A DNA stretch of 64,000 nucleotides from the NCBI RefSeq assembly GCF_000626635.1, contig NZ_CP007451.1, positions 558,001 to 622,000 on the forward strand, given 5' to 3'. Positions 40,919 to 50,460 of the stretch are shown one piece after another. The DNA is from Draconibacterium orientale (lineage in GTDB: Bacteria; Bacteroidota; Bacteroidia; Bacteroidales; Prolixibacteraceae). A program made the position numbers and the translations under genes. The notes below the pieces were generated by a model. The model was not told where the DNA came from and made no database searches. It saw only the letters and a list, made by a program, of their open reading frames with translations. How positions within the stretch are numbered: the first letter of the stretch is position 1; each line of letters opens with the position of its first letter.

Positions 40919-43528
40919 CTAAAGTATATTCACTTTTAAAGTCTTCAAATCTTTTTTATCCGAACTGGTGCCGTAAAAAATCTCGTATTCTCCCGGTGTA
41001 ACAGTCATTTCGCGTTGTGCCCAATCGTAAAATTCGAAAGAAGATGGCGGTAAATCAATCACGGCATCTTTCGATTTTCCTTTTTCTACTTCAAGGCGTT
41101 TAAAGCCTTTCAACGTTTTAATGGGGCCTTCAATATCATCTACTTTACGCACGTACACCTGAACGATTTCTGTTCCGTCGTAAGTTCCTTTATTGGCAAC
41201 CGGAACTGTTATTTGAATGCTTTCATTTGCACTGATCGTTGATTTGCTTAGGCTGGCTTCACCAATCACAAAATCGGTATAACTGAGGCCATGACCAAAG
41301 GCAAACAAGGCATCTTCCATGTAGCGGTAAGTGCGTCCTTTCATCGAATAGTCTTCAAAATCGTTCAGCTGATCAGAACTTTTGTAGAAAGTAACAGGCA
41401 GTTTTCCCGAAGGATTGTAATCGCCAAAAAGCACATCGGCGATGGCCTGTCCGCCCGATTCGCCGGCATACCAGGCCTGAAGGATAGCATCGCAGGTTTC
41501 GGTTTCGGGTGTTAAAGCGATTGCAGAACCTGAGCAGTTTACAAAAACCACTTTTTTGCTAGCCTCTTTTAAAGCTTTCAAACAGTTTCGCTGAACCGCA
41601 GGAAGATCTATATTTGTGCGGTCGCCTCCTTTAAAACCGGGATACGAAACCGGCATTTCTTCGCCCTCCAGGTTTCCGGAAAGCCCGCCAACAAACACCA
41701 CGATTTCAATACCGTGTAGTTTTTTGATGAGTTCGGTATAATCCACATCCACTTCTTTTCCAAAGTTGAATTCGATATTGGCCTGCCAGTTATTTAATTG
41801 TGCGTAGCGGATTTCTATTTTGTATTTTTTCCCGGCCTCCACCGGGTAAGGAATTCGAGAAGAAAGTGTCCGCCAGTTGTCGTACTCCGAAATTGTTTCG
41901 CCATTTACCAGCAATTCATAATGTCCGGTGGCACCACCTTTAAACACAATTTCTTCGCTCGATTTGGCGACAAACTCCGTTTCATAAACGGCCGAAAAAC
42001 CTTCAAGCTTAACACCCGAAGCAAATTCGTGCTGTCCGGCTGTGGTCTTTTTAATCGGATTTACAATTTGGTCAGTTGTTACCACCTCTCCTTTTCGGTC
42101 GGGGTTGTTCCAGTACCTTGCCTTAATTCCCGGTAAGCCTTCAAAACTACATTGGTCGAAATAACTTTCGGTGACTTTATCTTCTACCAAATCACAAGCT
42201 TTATCGTACACAATGTTGCGCTCAGGAAGTTTGGTTTTTATGCCTTCCAGAATTGAAATGGTACGCACCGGTGTACCGTTGTAATTTCCCCACAACATAG
42301 GCTCGTCGTTGGCGTTGGGGCCAATCACAGCAATTTTCTTTGACTTCTTTGATAAAGGCAACACCTTATTTTTATTCTGAAGAAGAGTCAGGGTTTGCCG
42401 GGCCATGTCGAGTGCAAGTTGGCGGTGTTTCTCGTTGTTTAAAACCGATGGCGGAATCTGAGCGTAAGGCACAATGGCATCGTCGTCGAAATCGCCCAGA
42501 TCAAAACGCCCGGTTAACAAACGCACTACACTTTTATTGATATCTTCTTCTTTTATCAGGTCACGGTCAACCGCTTCGGGAAGATTCATAAACGGATAAT
42601 TCTCCCACACACATTCCACATCGGTACCAGCCAAAACAGCTTTTGAGGCAGCATGCACCGCATCGGACGACACATTGTGTGTGGTAAAAAAATCGGTAAC
42701 CGCGCCGCAATCCGAAACTACCATGTACTGATAGCCCCATTCGTCGCGCAAAATGCGTTGCAACAGCCGGGTACTTCCGCAACAAGGTTCATCGTCGAGG
42801 CGCTGATAGGCACACATTACCTGGCGCACATCGGCATCCTGAACCAGTGCTTTAAAGGCGGGTAAATAGGTTTCGTACAATTCTCGCGGACTAATGTTAT
42901 TGAGGTTAAGCTCGTGGCGGCTCCATTCCGGCCCCGAGTGCACGGCAAAGTGTTTGGCACAAGCCAGCAGTTTCCGGTATTTGGCATCGGCCGGCCCCTG
43001 CAATCCTTTTACTACCGAAACGCCCATTCTGGAAGTTAAATATGGATCTTCGCCATAGGTTTCCTGGCCACGTCCCCAGCGCGGATCGCGGAAAATGTTA
43101 ACGTTTGGCGTCCACACTGAAAGGCTCAGAAAACGTTTGTTTTCGTTTCCGGCGTTGATCCATTCGTTGTATTTGGCCCGTCCTTCATCCGAAACAGCAT
43201 CGTAAATTTCAAGCAGCAATTCGTCGTTAAACGATGCCGCCATTCCAATGGGTTCCGGAAAAACGGTTACATTATCGTTGTTGGCGTAACCATGTAAAGC
43301 TTCGCTCCACCAGTTAAATTTTTTAATCCCGAGCCTCGGAATAGCATCCGACTGGTCGCACATCAATATCGCCTTTTCTTCGAGCGTTAATCGCGAAACC
43401 AAATCTTTTGCACGTTCTTCCGAACTTAATTCGGGGTTTTGATAGGGGTATTGTTGGGCCCATGCTGAAAATACGCCCAGCGTTATGGCCACAAGCAAAA
43501 TCGTTTTTTTGATACTATTTGTAATCAT
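40919..43528 (-). CDS. GH3 beta-xylosidase with PA14 insert
   Basis: 869 residues from the ATG at 43528, giving MITNSIKKTILLVAITLGVF and cleavage after AWAQQ. The frame stays open to 43573 but only through a TTG that would overlap the GH97 stop. GH3 barrel with ECLG-type block GEDPYLTSRMG, nucleophile Asp in MVVSDCGAVTDF, then the (alpha/beta)6 sandwich interrupted at about 455-600 by a PA14-like insert (GIKARYWNNPDRKGEV ... GGATGHYELLVNGET), and a C-terminal Fn3-like domain. Plant-type beta-xylosidases and bacterial XynB3/Xyl3A have this form. It is not closely related to the two giant GH3s. Confidence 0.9.
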   Translation of the reverse strand: MITNSIKKTILLVAITLGVFSAWAQQYPYQNPELSSEERAKDLVSRLTLEEKAILMCDQSDAIPRLGIKKFNWWSEALHGYANNDNVTVFPEPIGMAASFNDELLLEIYDAVSDEGRAKYNEWINAGNENKRFLSLSVWTPNVNIFRDPRWGRGQETYGEDPYLTSRMGVSVVKGLQGPADAKYRKLLACAKHFAVHSGPEWSRHELNLNNISPRELYETYLPAFKALVQDADVRQVMCAYQRLDDEPCCGSTRLLQRILRDEWGYQYMVVSDCGAVTDFFTTHNVSSDAVHAASKAVLAGTDVECVWENYPFMNLPEAVDRDLIKEEDINKSVVRLLTGRFDLGDFDDDAIVPYAQIPPSVLNNEKHRQLALDMARQTLTLLQNKNKVLPLSKKSKKIAVIGPNANDEPMLWGNYNGTPVRTISILEGIKTKLPERNIVYDKACDLVEDKVTESYFDQCSFEGLPGIKARYWNNPDRKGEVVTTDQIVNPIKKTTAGQHEFASGVKLEGFSAVYETEFVAKSSEEIVFKGGATGHYELLVNGETISEYDNWRTLSSRIPYPVEAGKKYKIEIRYAQLNNWQANIEFNFGKEVDVDYTELIKKLHGIEIVVFVGGLSGNLEGEEMPVSYPGFKGGDRTNIDLPAVQRNCLKALKEASKKVVFVNCSGSAIALTPETETCDAILQAWYAGESGGQAIADVLFGDYNPSGKLPVTFYKSSDQLNDFEDYSMKGRTYRYMEDALFAFGHGLSYTDFVIGEASLSKSTISANESIQITVPVANKGTYDGTEIVQVYVRKVDDIEGPIKTLKGFKRLEVEKGKSKDAVIDLPPSSFEFYDWAQREMTVTPGEYEIFYGTSSDKKDLKTLKVNIL

Positions 43529-43541
43529 TTTCTTTTGAAAA

Positions 43542-45470
43542 TCAGTCGTTAATAGGTTTAAGCACAGCGGCAAAACCGCCTCTGCGAAGCATTTTCACAT
43601 TTATAGAACTGGTGTTATCAACCACCATGTATTGCGTTGAAAAAACGGTATCGTGTTCTCCGTCAGTAATTAGGGTTAACCTGAATTTTTTCCCGTCGGG
43701 CAAAAAATCAAAATCAAGCGATTGATGTCTTTCTCTTCTTCCATCTGAATTAATGCCGCCAACGTACCAGTTTTCGGCTTTTTTGCGCGCGATTACGGTA
43801 AATTTACCGGGATAACCATCAAGCAATTTTGTTTCGTCCCAAACCACCGGCACTTCTTTTAAGAAGGTACGTGCAGCATCGGGTAAATTTTGAAATCCTT
43901 CGGGGCGATCGGCAAAATGCTGGATGCCCGATTCAAATACAACACTTAATGCCAGCTCGTGTGCATAAGATGTAATATGCGGATATTGCGAATTGGTAAA
44001 TGTTACCGGGGTATAATCCATCGATCCGACCACATTTCTTGTGTACGGCAATACGTTGTTGTGTTCGGGCGCAGCAGCAGTCAATTCCGGGCCATTGTTG
44101 TACCATTCGGCACCACGAACTCCCTCGTAAGTCATCAGGTGCGGGTAAGTACGCTGCCAGCCACGCGGCACCAAACAGCCGTGAAAATAAACCATGATAT
44201 TAAACTGCGCAGCATCCTCTAAAATATCGAGGTAGTAGTCGATCATGTATTGCTTTTCGCTTAAAAAGAAATCAATTTTCACTCCGTAAACTCCCAGTTT
44301 ATTTAGTTTGGCAAATTCTTCCATCCGGTTTTCATGCGTTTTCATCCGGTCGACAGGAGTTGAAGTAATCCACTTAAACATGCCCGAATTATACCACATC
44401 AGCGGTTTAATGCCCAGCGCATGAATATACTCGAGCGCATCTTCCAGGTTACCGCCATTTCCCATCTGGTCCCATTCCCAATCGAGCAATGTGTATGGCC
44501 AGTTCATTTCGGCAGCCAGATCGGCAAATTCGCAAACGGTTTTAAAATCTTTTGTTCCGTGGTTATGCGACCAGTAATTCCACGAAGCCACACCGGGTTT
44601 TACCCAATCGGTGTTTTCAAGAACTGAAGGTTTCGACACATCATCAACCAGCGTTGATTCAACCACATCGGCCAAACTGCCGATAACAATTACGCGCCAG
44701 GGCGATTTCCAGGGCAATGTAATCTGTGGCAAAGCTTCGCCCTCGCCTTCTCCGGGATGCGGAAGCGTAACTTTATATTGTTCGGCAACACTGTAGTTGC
44801 TCAGTTTTGTTGCACAGTACGTTCTATCCACATCGGCTTCATGAATGAGGTACCAACAAGCCGTTTCCGGGCTTTCGAAAAGTGCCGGGTACGACCAGTT
44901 TTGCTGAACCGAAGCACTGTCGCTGTTGGCATAAAGCCGTTCATTTGAAAGGTCAAATTCTTCGAGCCAGCGCTTTGTTTTATTGGGAATGGTATAGGCG
45001 GTTAACTCATCCTGAATAACAAAAGCCCCTTCTTTTTCAGGAAATTCGTAACGAAAAGTAACTCCATCGTTCCAGGCCCGAACAACTACGTTCAGCTTCG
45101 ATTTATTTTCATTCTCGAAGCAGAAGGTAATTTCGTTGGCCGTATTTTTTCGCTGCAAACGTTTTCCGTGTAAGGCGGTATATTCTTCGGTAATTAATTG
45201 GATTGATTCAACTTTTGTAAGGCGCAATTTCTTTGAAAAATCCTGATCGTTGCGAAGTAAACCCAAATCGATTTTTGGGAGAACGGAAGTAAAATCTTCA
45301 TCAGCCCGGTAATCTACTTTTAAAAACCATGCTGAAAACGCGCTGTTTTCTGATTGCGAAAGCTCAACTTTAAGTTTCTGATTGGGAGATACTACAGTCA
45401 TTTGTTGTGCCAAAGCTGCAACAGAAAACAACAGGATTAGTCCGGTTGATATAATTTTATTGGTTTGCAT
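43542..45470 (-). CDS. GH97 retaining alpha-galactosidase-type glycosidase (second copy)
   Basis: 642 residues, signal peptide ending AALAQQ. N-terminal super-sandwich (SPNQKLKVELSQSEN), barrel with ASWNYWSHNHGTKD, LLDWEWDQMG, nucleophile Asp in YGVKIDFFLSEKQ, acid/base region MTYEGVRGAEWY after HGCLVPRGWQRTYPHL, and NVVGSMDYTPV. The KIDFF Asp places it in the retaining alpha-galactosidase branch. It is clearly diverged from the GH97 at 7729-9690 (VDFFGG; EAVRASE), so the two may attack different alpha-linked decorations. A hairpin (45524-45542) lies in the 110-bp gap to the GH43 gene upstream. Confidence 0.9.
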   Translation of the reverse strand: MQTNKIISTGLILLFSVAALAQQMTVVSPNQKLKVELSQSENSAFSAWFLKVDYRADEDFTSVLPKIDLGLLRNDQDFSKKLRLTKVESIQLITEEYTALHGKRLQRKNTANEITFCFENENKSKLNVVVRAWNDGVTFRYEFPEKEGAFVIQDELTAYTIPNKTKRWLEEFDLSNERLYANSDSASVQQNWSYPALFESPETACWYLIHEADVDRTYCATKLSNYSVAEQYKVTLPHPGEGEGEALPQITLPWKSPWRVIVIGSLADVVESTLVDDVSKPSVLENTDWVKPGVASWNYWSHNHGTKDFKTVCEFADLAAEMNWPYTLLDWEWDQMGNGGNLEDALEYIHALGIKPLMWYNSGMFKWITSTPVDRMKTHENRMEEFAKLNKLGVYGVKIDFFLSEKQYMIDYYLDILEDAAQFNIMVYFHGCLVPRGWQRTYPHLMTYEGVRGAEWYNNGPELTAAAPEHNNVLPYTRNVVGSMDYTPVTFTNSQYPHITSYAHELALSVVFESGIQHFADRPEGFQNLPDAARTFLKEVPVVWDETKLLDGYPGKFTVIARKKAENWYVGGINSDGRRERHQSLDFDFLPDGKKFRLTLITDGEHDTVFSTQYMVVDNTSSINVKMLRRGGFAAVLKPIND

Positions 45471-45523
45471 CTTGTTTAGTTAAGTATTAAACTGCCTTTC
45501 TAAAAAACCTATTCCGGCGATGA

Positions 45524-45542
45524 GCCAAAGACGAACTTTGGC
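45524..45542 (-). other. Intercistronic hairpin
   Basis: GCCAAAG-ACGAA-CTTTGGC, a perfect 7-bp stem with 5-nt loop in the 110-bp gap between GH43 and GH97. No U-tract follows on the minus strand, so it is more likely an mRNA-processing or stabilising structure than a terminator. Confidence 0.4.
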
Positions 45543-45580
45543 CCAACACCAGAACTATTTATTCATACAAATTTATGGTC

Positions 45581-47341
45581 CTATTCAGGAATGGCATCGT
45601 TAGCCGAAGTTGCATACAATCCGAGTAAACAACCTGTAAAACCACCTGCTACATCGGTAGAAAGAATATCGCCCGAAACAGTTTCTCCCAGGCGCACAAA
45701 ATCGGCACCGTTGGTAGAATACGAAAATTCGTACTTATCGCCTTTTGCCGAAACCTGCAAACGCAGCGGTTGGCTGAGTTCGATTTTTGTGCTTGCAATT
45801 ACTTTTGAGTCCATTTCACCACGGAAACGTCGTTTAAAATTGCGTTGTAAAACCAATACATAGTCGTCACCTTGTTTGGTAACGCCAAATACATAGTTTG
45901 CATTTTCGCTCTGCAAGGCCACGATTCCTGCCAAATCTTTCTCCGATTCAGGCTTATAATCAAGGGTAGCAGCATACGAGAAGCTGTTGTGCATTTGACG
46001 ATAAAACAAAGTAGAAGTTGGTTTTACCTCTTTTACATTCGCTTCAAACGGATTTATCTGAATACCGTTTTTTGCTTTTTCGATGAAAGCTTCGCGAGGT
46101 CCGCGCAAGCCAATCCAGCGCTTATCCAAATTGTCAGACGAAAAATCTTCTTCATAAGTAAAGTTTCCATTCGGGGAAAAGCCGTCCTTGCCCGTTTTAT
46201 TCTCTACACCTTTTGGCATATCCAGTTTGGGCTCCAGGGGAACAAGCCCGTTAACAAACACCGGAAATTCTCCCGACCAGTCGACCGGTAAAATAAAGGT
46301 TTCGCGGCCTGTATTTACGCGTTGCTCTTCGTTAGGTCGAACAGCCAAAAACACGCCGTACCACTGGCCATTTGGTCCTTCAATAATATCGGCATGACCG
46401 GCCCAATCCACTTTATTCTCTCTTTCTCTCGGAAAATGGCGCTGCGTTAAAATCGGATTACTTGGCGCAGGAATAAATGGTCCTTTCGGGCTGTCGCTTT
46501 TAAAGATAACTTCGCTGTGCCAGCCGCCTGTTCCACCTTCGGCGCACATCAGGAAGTATTTTCCATCTTTTTTGTACAGGTGCGGTGCTTCAATCCAGAT
46601 TGGTTTTTTGGACAAATCAACACCACCGTCAACAATTATTTTATCGGTTCCTTCAATAACCTGATCCTTCTCCACATCGTATTCCCAGATTTTGATTACA
46701 CGGTGACCGTTGTACAATTCTTTTCCAGGATCGGGCGCATCGTTATGCACGATATATGCTTTACCATCGTCGTCGAAAAAAATCGATGGATCGATACCAC
46801 CGAAAGCCAGCTTAATCGGGTCGCCCCACCCTTTTTTAGGGTCTTTTGTTTTTACGATAATGTTATTCAAACCACCTGTAAATGCGGTGGTAATCATATA
46901 AAATGTATCGTTATACGGGTTGTACGTAATACCCGGAGCATAAACACCTGCACTAATGCCACAATCGTGTGTATCGAATGTTTCAGGATTATCGAGTACG
47001 CCTCCCAAGTCGGTCCAGTTTACCAGGTCTTTTGAGTGGAAAATCGGAACGCCCGGAAACATGGCGAACGACGAACAAACCAAATAATAATCGTCGCCTT
47101 TGCGCGTTATTGCCGGATCGGGATAACAGCCCTGCAAAATCGGGCTATAAAACTCTCCTTCTTCCAAGGGGTATTTTTTATATACATCATCATCGCCCTG
47201 ATATACAAAATTGGAAAACACAGGTGAATTTGTGCTTTTAGCTTTTTTTGTGGGCTGAGCACCACTTGCAACGAATGAAAACAACATGGCTAAAGCAATT
47301 AGCTGAGCAGTTAAACTTTTTCTGAAATTTCTTTTCTTCAT
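45581..47341 (-). CDS. GH43 beta-xylosidase-like with C-terminal beta-sandwich
   Basis: 586 residues with an N-terminal hydrophobic signal (AQLIALAMLFSFVASGAQ). Propeller: YSPILQGCYPDPAITRKGDD (base Asp), GIDPSIFFDDDGKAYIVHND (modulator Asp), and general acid Glu in PIWIEAPHLYKKDGKYF. C-terminal ~180 residues (FTYEEDFSSDNLDKRWIGLR ... YATSAND) form the concanavalin-like GH43_C2 domain. A linker of about 30 residues precedes the propeller. Fourth GH43 of the xylan locus besides the CE6 fusion; likely releases xylose or arabinose from imported oligosaccharides. Confidence 0.88.
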   Translation of the reverse strand: MKKRNFRKSLTAQLIALAMLFSFVASGAQPTKKAKSTNSPVFSNFVYQGDDDVYKKYPLEEGEFYSPILQGCYPDPAITRKGDDYYLVCSSFAMFPGVPIFHSKDLVNWTDLGGVLDNPETFDTHDCGISAGVYAPGITYNPYNDTFYMITTAFTGGLNNIIVKTKDPKKGWGDPIKLAFGGIDPSIFFDDDGKAYIVHNDAPDPGKELYNGHRVIKIWEYDVEKDQVIEGTDKIIVDGGVDLSKKPIWIEAPHLYKKDGKYFLMCAEGGTGGWHSEVIFKSDSPKGPFIPAPSNPILTQRHFPRERENKVDWAGHADIIEGPNGQWYGVFLAVRPNEEQRVNTGRETFILPVDWSGEFPVFVNGLVPLEPKLDMPKGVENKTGKDGFSPNGNFTYEEDFSSDNLDKRWIGLRGPREAFIEKAKNGIQINPFEANVKEVKPTSTLFYRQMHNSFSYAATLDYKPESEKDLAGIVALQSENANYVFGVTKQGDDYVLVLQRNFKRRFRGEMDSKVIASTKIELSQPLRLQVSAKGDKYEFSYSTNGADFVRLGETVSGDILSTDVAGGFTGCLLGLYATSANDAIPE

Positions 47342-47403
47342 TTTAATGGATCGATTTATTCTACTTTTTTATTCGGTTAATATTTGTGCGGCACATTGAC
47401 TGG

Positions 47404-48240
47404 CTACTTAAACAGCAACTGCGCATAATTATACAAGCTATCCTTCCAAACGTTAAAGTCGTGTTGACCGTCGGGAATCACATAGTAATAGTGAGGAATA
47501 TCATTTTCGCTCATATAATCGTGTGTTCGCTTGCTAAAACTAATCAGTCCGTCTTTATCGCCACACGAAATAAACAGCAGGTTCAGTTGCTTTTTGGCTT
47601 CTTCTGGATTGGGAACCAACTCAGCAGGTTGTTTGGTATTGGGTGCCGAAGAAAATCCGCCAACCCAGGCAAACACATCGAGGTTTCCGAGCCCGAAGTT
47701 CAACGACTGTCCGCCTCCCATCGACAAACCGCCAATGGCGCGGTGTTCACGATCTGCAATAACAGGGTATTTATTTTCTATAAAAGGAATTAAATCATTC
47801 AAAAGATCTTTTTCAAAAGTGGCAAAAGCCTGTACTTTATCCGGAGCCATAATATTACCTTCAGCTCTGTCGTCTTTCATGGCACGCCCGTTTGGTAGCA
47901 CCACAATCATAGGCTCCACTTTTCCTTCGGCATACAGGTTATCTAATATAATCTCGGGATGGCCACCGTTCAGCCATTCAAATTCGTCGCCGCCAATTCC
48001 GTGCAAAAGGTAAAGAACCGGGTAGCTTTTTTCGGCCGAATAGCCGGGAGGGGTATAAACCAGCGTGGTTCGTTCAGTACCTACTGTTTTTGAGGTGTAC
48101 ACCACTGTGTCTATTTTTCCATGTGCGATGGAATTTTGCAATACGTCGAATCCGGCCGGAGCCTGTTCAACCTGAGCATGTACTCCAAAACTGAAAATGA
48201 TTACAAAAATTGGAAGTAATAAGGAAGTAATTTTTTTCAT
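47404..48240 (-). CDS. CE1-type esterase without CBM48 (copy 7)
   Basis: 278 residues, signal peptide ending GVHAQ. A compact esterase-D-type hydrolase: [30 protein letters not shown], nucleophile about S173 in AIGGLSMGGGQS, and His about 260 in PDGQHDFNVWK. It lacks the N-terminal beta-sandwich of the other six copies. It is the first gene of the 48240-10016 unit, about 190 nt downstream of the predicted start of transcription from the operator-containing promoter at 48433-48503. Likely feruloyl or acetyl esterase on xylan fragments. Confidence 0.88.
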   Translation of the reverse strand: MKKITSLLLPIFVIIFSFGVHAQVEQAPAGFDVLQNSIAHGKIDTVVYTSKTVGTERTTLVYTPPGYSAEKSYPVLYLLHGIGGDEFEWLNGGHPEIILDNLYAEGKVEPMIVVLPNGRAMKDDRAEGNIMAPDKVQAFATFEKDLLNDLIPFIENKYPVIADREHRAIGGLSMGGGQSLNFGLGNLDVFAWVGGFSSAPNTKQPAELVPNPEEAKKQLNLLFISCGDKDGLISFSKRTHDYMSENDIPHYYYVIPDGQHDFNVWKDSLYNYAQLLFK

Positions 48241-48432
48241 GATATTGTTAAGTTCTTTTAATTAGATTCTATAAGGTTTATAATTTCTGCACTACCTCAC
48301 TTCTGGTGTTCTTTCAACAACATAGTGGCCTGCTGCTTCGATTTTATATTGAATGATACTATCTCGGAAATCATTTTGTCTGTACATTTTACTATTACAC
48401 ACAACATTCTGGTCTTATGGTTTTGGTTTAGG

Positions 48433-48503
48433 TAAAATTATGCATCGGGGGGTAGATGAACCTCTGATTATGGATATTCTGTTTCTAATTTTAGATAAAT
48501 TGA
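48433..48503 (-). promoter_or_regulatory. Candidate activator-dependent promoter of the 22-gene unit
   Basis: Minus-strand half-site TTTATCTAAAATTAG (plus AGATA at 48493-48497) and a degenerate second half-site TATCCATAAT (plus GGATA at 48472-48476), 21 bp apart. Exactly 31 nt later is TAATTTTA (48440-48433), one base from TAnnTTTG. Geometry equals that of the sites at 9791-9863 and 54121-54190. It sits between the susD terminator (48544) and the first gene (48240). Confidence 0.62.
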
Positions 48504-48543
48504 GGGAATTTAGCCGGTTGATCTCAAATGAATGCAAAGCCTG

Positions 48544-48585
48544 TTATAAAAAAAGCGCCACCATACTGGTGACGCTTTTTATAAT
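48544..48585 (-). terminator. Intrinsic terminator of the susCD unit
   Basis: AAAAAGCG (48550-48557) pairs with CGCTTTTT (48573-48580), continued by CACCA/TGGTG around a 3-nt loop with one C-A mismatch. On the minus strand the hairpin ends in seven consecutive U. It is about 110 bp after the susD stop, so susCD is transcribed separately or at a higher level than the enzymes. The rest of 48586-48692 holds nothing I can identify. Confidence 0.85.
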
Positions 48586-48692
48586 TAAATCATATAATTA
48601 CAATGCTATATAAAGAATCAAGTTCTTAATTATTTGTAGGCAAAATTCTTATCACATAATGTTTTTTTCACTAACCATATCGCTTTCTCCGG

Positions 48693-50450
48693 TTAATTTT
48701 GCCAACCTCTATACAATCCTTCTCCTGACTGACTATACCCTTCATTCTGTTCGAGTAAGCCTTCGGAAAGGTCGATTTGACTCTGAGGAATTGGGAAGAA
48801 GCCTTTTGTTGCATCGTAGCGTGAACTGTATCCGTCAGGATGTAAGGCTGAATGTGTAGCTGGAGCTCCAAAGTTATAAACTGCTACTCCTACCTGTGAT
48901 TCCAGGGCAGTTTTCGTGTAACTGTCACCCCAGCGCCTCATATCATTCCATCTTATGCCTTCAAATGCCAATTCATGCTGTCTTTCTTTCTGAATATTCT
49001 CTAATGAATAGGTAACAGGAGGCAAATCAGCACGTTCTCTTACTTCATTCATATATGTTGCATCTTCTTTCAGCTCTGACAACATGAGAAGGACATCAGC
49101 AAAACGGATATAGACCAAGTCATCGGTATGAGACAGCTGATTGTTGTCAGATGTTCCATACATAATTACGCCATAATCATTTTTCAAATTACCATCACTT
49201 CCTCTGGCAGTAACTCCATTGTACTTTTTACCCCAGTAATTACTTTCGAGAACAAAGTCCCATTGTCCTCTTTGATAGCCTAATGGAACAACTTCTTTCT
49301 CAATATCCATTACAGAAGCCCAAAGTCTTACATCGTCGGGCTCGTCTTGTTCCCATTGCTCAACCAACGACTCCGGCACGGAGTTGCCTTGTCCCCAGCC
49401 ACCGGCAAACGGATAGGTATTTTCAAGATTCTGTAGCCCTCTTAAAGCATAAAATAACTGGTAGGTGTTAGAATAACCTCTGTCAATACCCCATCCTGCA
49501 AAATTTGAGAACTGAAGAACAAAAACTGATTCCGGATTTCTGGCGCCATTATCACTTGCATAAGTGAGACTCTTGCCTGTTTCTGCCATGTAATCCTGAA
49601 TGTATTGATAATCATTTATTGACAATGAATTGGTATAAGGCCAAAGTTCATGAAAATCATCGACCAAAGAATGACCACTATTCGCATAGCAATCTTCCAG
49701 CCATGTAATAACGTTTTGTTTTGTAACGCTTCCGCTTTCCGGTAATGCGATATCATTTTTGTTATAGAAACCGGTATAAAAAAGAAATACCCGGGCCATT
49801 AAGGCTTGTGCAGCCCATTTAGTTATTCTTCCCTGCTGGGTTTGGCTGTAGGGTACATTCGGAAGCATTTCAATGGCATTTTTCAGGTCAGAAGCAATTT
49901 GTCCGTAAATTTCATCAACAGAAGCTGCGGGCAAATTCACATTTTCAGTGGTAATTTTCAGTGGAACTTCGTCGAAAACCGTATTTAACTGGTAATAGTA
50001 CCAGGCGCGTAGAAACATTGCTTCTCCGGTAAACTGGGCCTTTTTTTCAGGACTAACAACCTCATCTCCGAGCAACGGCATATTCTCTATAGCAAAGTTG
50101 GCCCTGTGTATTCCCTGATACAAAACACTCCAGGAATTTAACAACATTTCATTGTCCGAGAACTGGAAGGTTTCATACGACTGTGCCTGAATATCATTCA
50201 TTCCTCCACCACCAAGCTTTTCGTCGCTTGCAACTTCCCAAATGAAGAATGGGCTTCGGTCGACCTGACTCTGTATATTGTTCATTATAGTGTAAATTCC
50301 AGCCATCATTTGTTCAGCATCGTCTGCTGTTTGAGGAAAGTTGGCTGACGTTTTATCAGTAAGCGGATCCATGCTCAGAAAATCTTCGCACCCCCAAAGC
50401 AATAAAACTGCAATCAAATAATATATTATTTTTTTCATAACATTTCTCAT
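48693..50450 (-). CDS. susD: SusD/RagB-family surface glycan-binding lipoprotein
   Basis: 585 residues. Lipoprotein signal with Cys in LLLWGCEDFL, followed by the SusD opening SMDPLTDKTSANF. Typical helical TPR-like blocks: FTGEAMFLRAWYYYQLNTVF, TKWAAQALMARVFLFYTGFY, LVYIRFADVLLMLSEL, and C-terminal IQKERQHELAFEGIRWNDMR. SusD caps the SusC barrel and captures oligosaccharides at the cell surface. The stop is 110 bp before the terminator and the start is 10 bp after susC. The ATG four codons in (50438) is an equally good start. Substrate (xylan) is inferred from the enzymes downstream. Confidence 0.95.
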   Translation of the reverse strand: MRNVMKKIIYYLIAVLLLWGCEDFLSMDPLTDKTSANFPQTADDAEQMMAGIYTIMNNIQSQVDRSPFFIWEVASDEKLGGGGMNDIQAQSYETFQFSDNEMLLNSWSVLYQGIHRANFAIENMPLLGDEVVSPEKKAQFTGEAMFLRAWYYYQLNTVFDEVPLKITTENVNLPAASVDEIYGQIASDLKNAIEMLPNVPYSQTQQGRITKWAAQALMARVFLFYTGFYNKNDIALPESGSVTKQNVITWLEDCYANSGHSLVDDFHELWPYTNSLSINDYQYIQDYMAETGKSLTYASDNGARNPESVFVLQFSNFAGWGIDRGYSNTYQLFYALRGLQNLENTYPFAGGWGQGNSVPESLVEQWEQDEPDDVRLWASVMDIEKEVVPLGYQRGQWDFVLESNYWGKKYNGVTARGSDGNLKNDYGVIMYGTSDNNQLSHTDDLVYIRFADVLLMLSELKEDATYMNEVRERADLPPVTYSLENIQKERQHELAFEGIRWNDMRRWGDSYTKTALESQVGVAVYNFGAPATHSALHPDGYSSRYDATKGFFPIPQSQIDLSEGLLEQNEGYSQSGEGLYRGWQN

Positions 50451-50460
50451 TTATTAGTTT

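Noticed and set aside
43529-43573. Upstream extension of the PA14-GH3 frame
   Set aside because: Would begin at a TTG overlapping the preceding GH97 stop; ATG at 43528 precedes a clean signal peptide.
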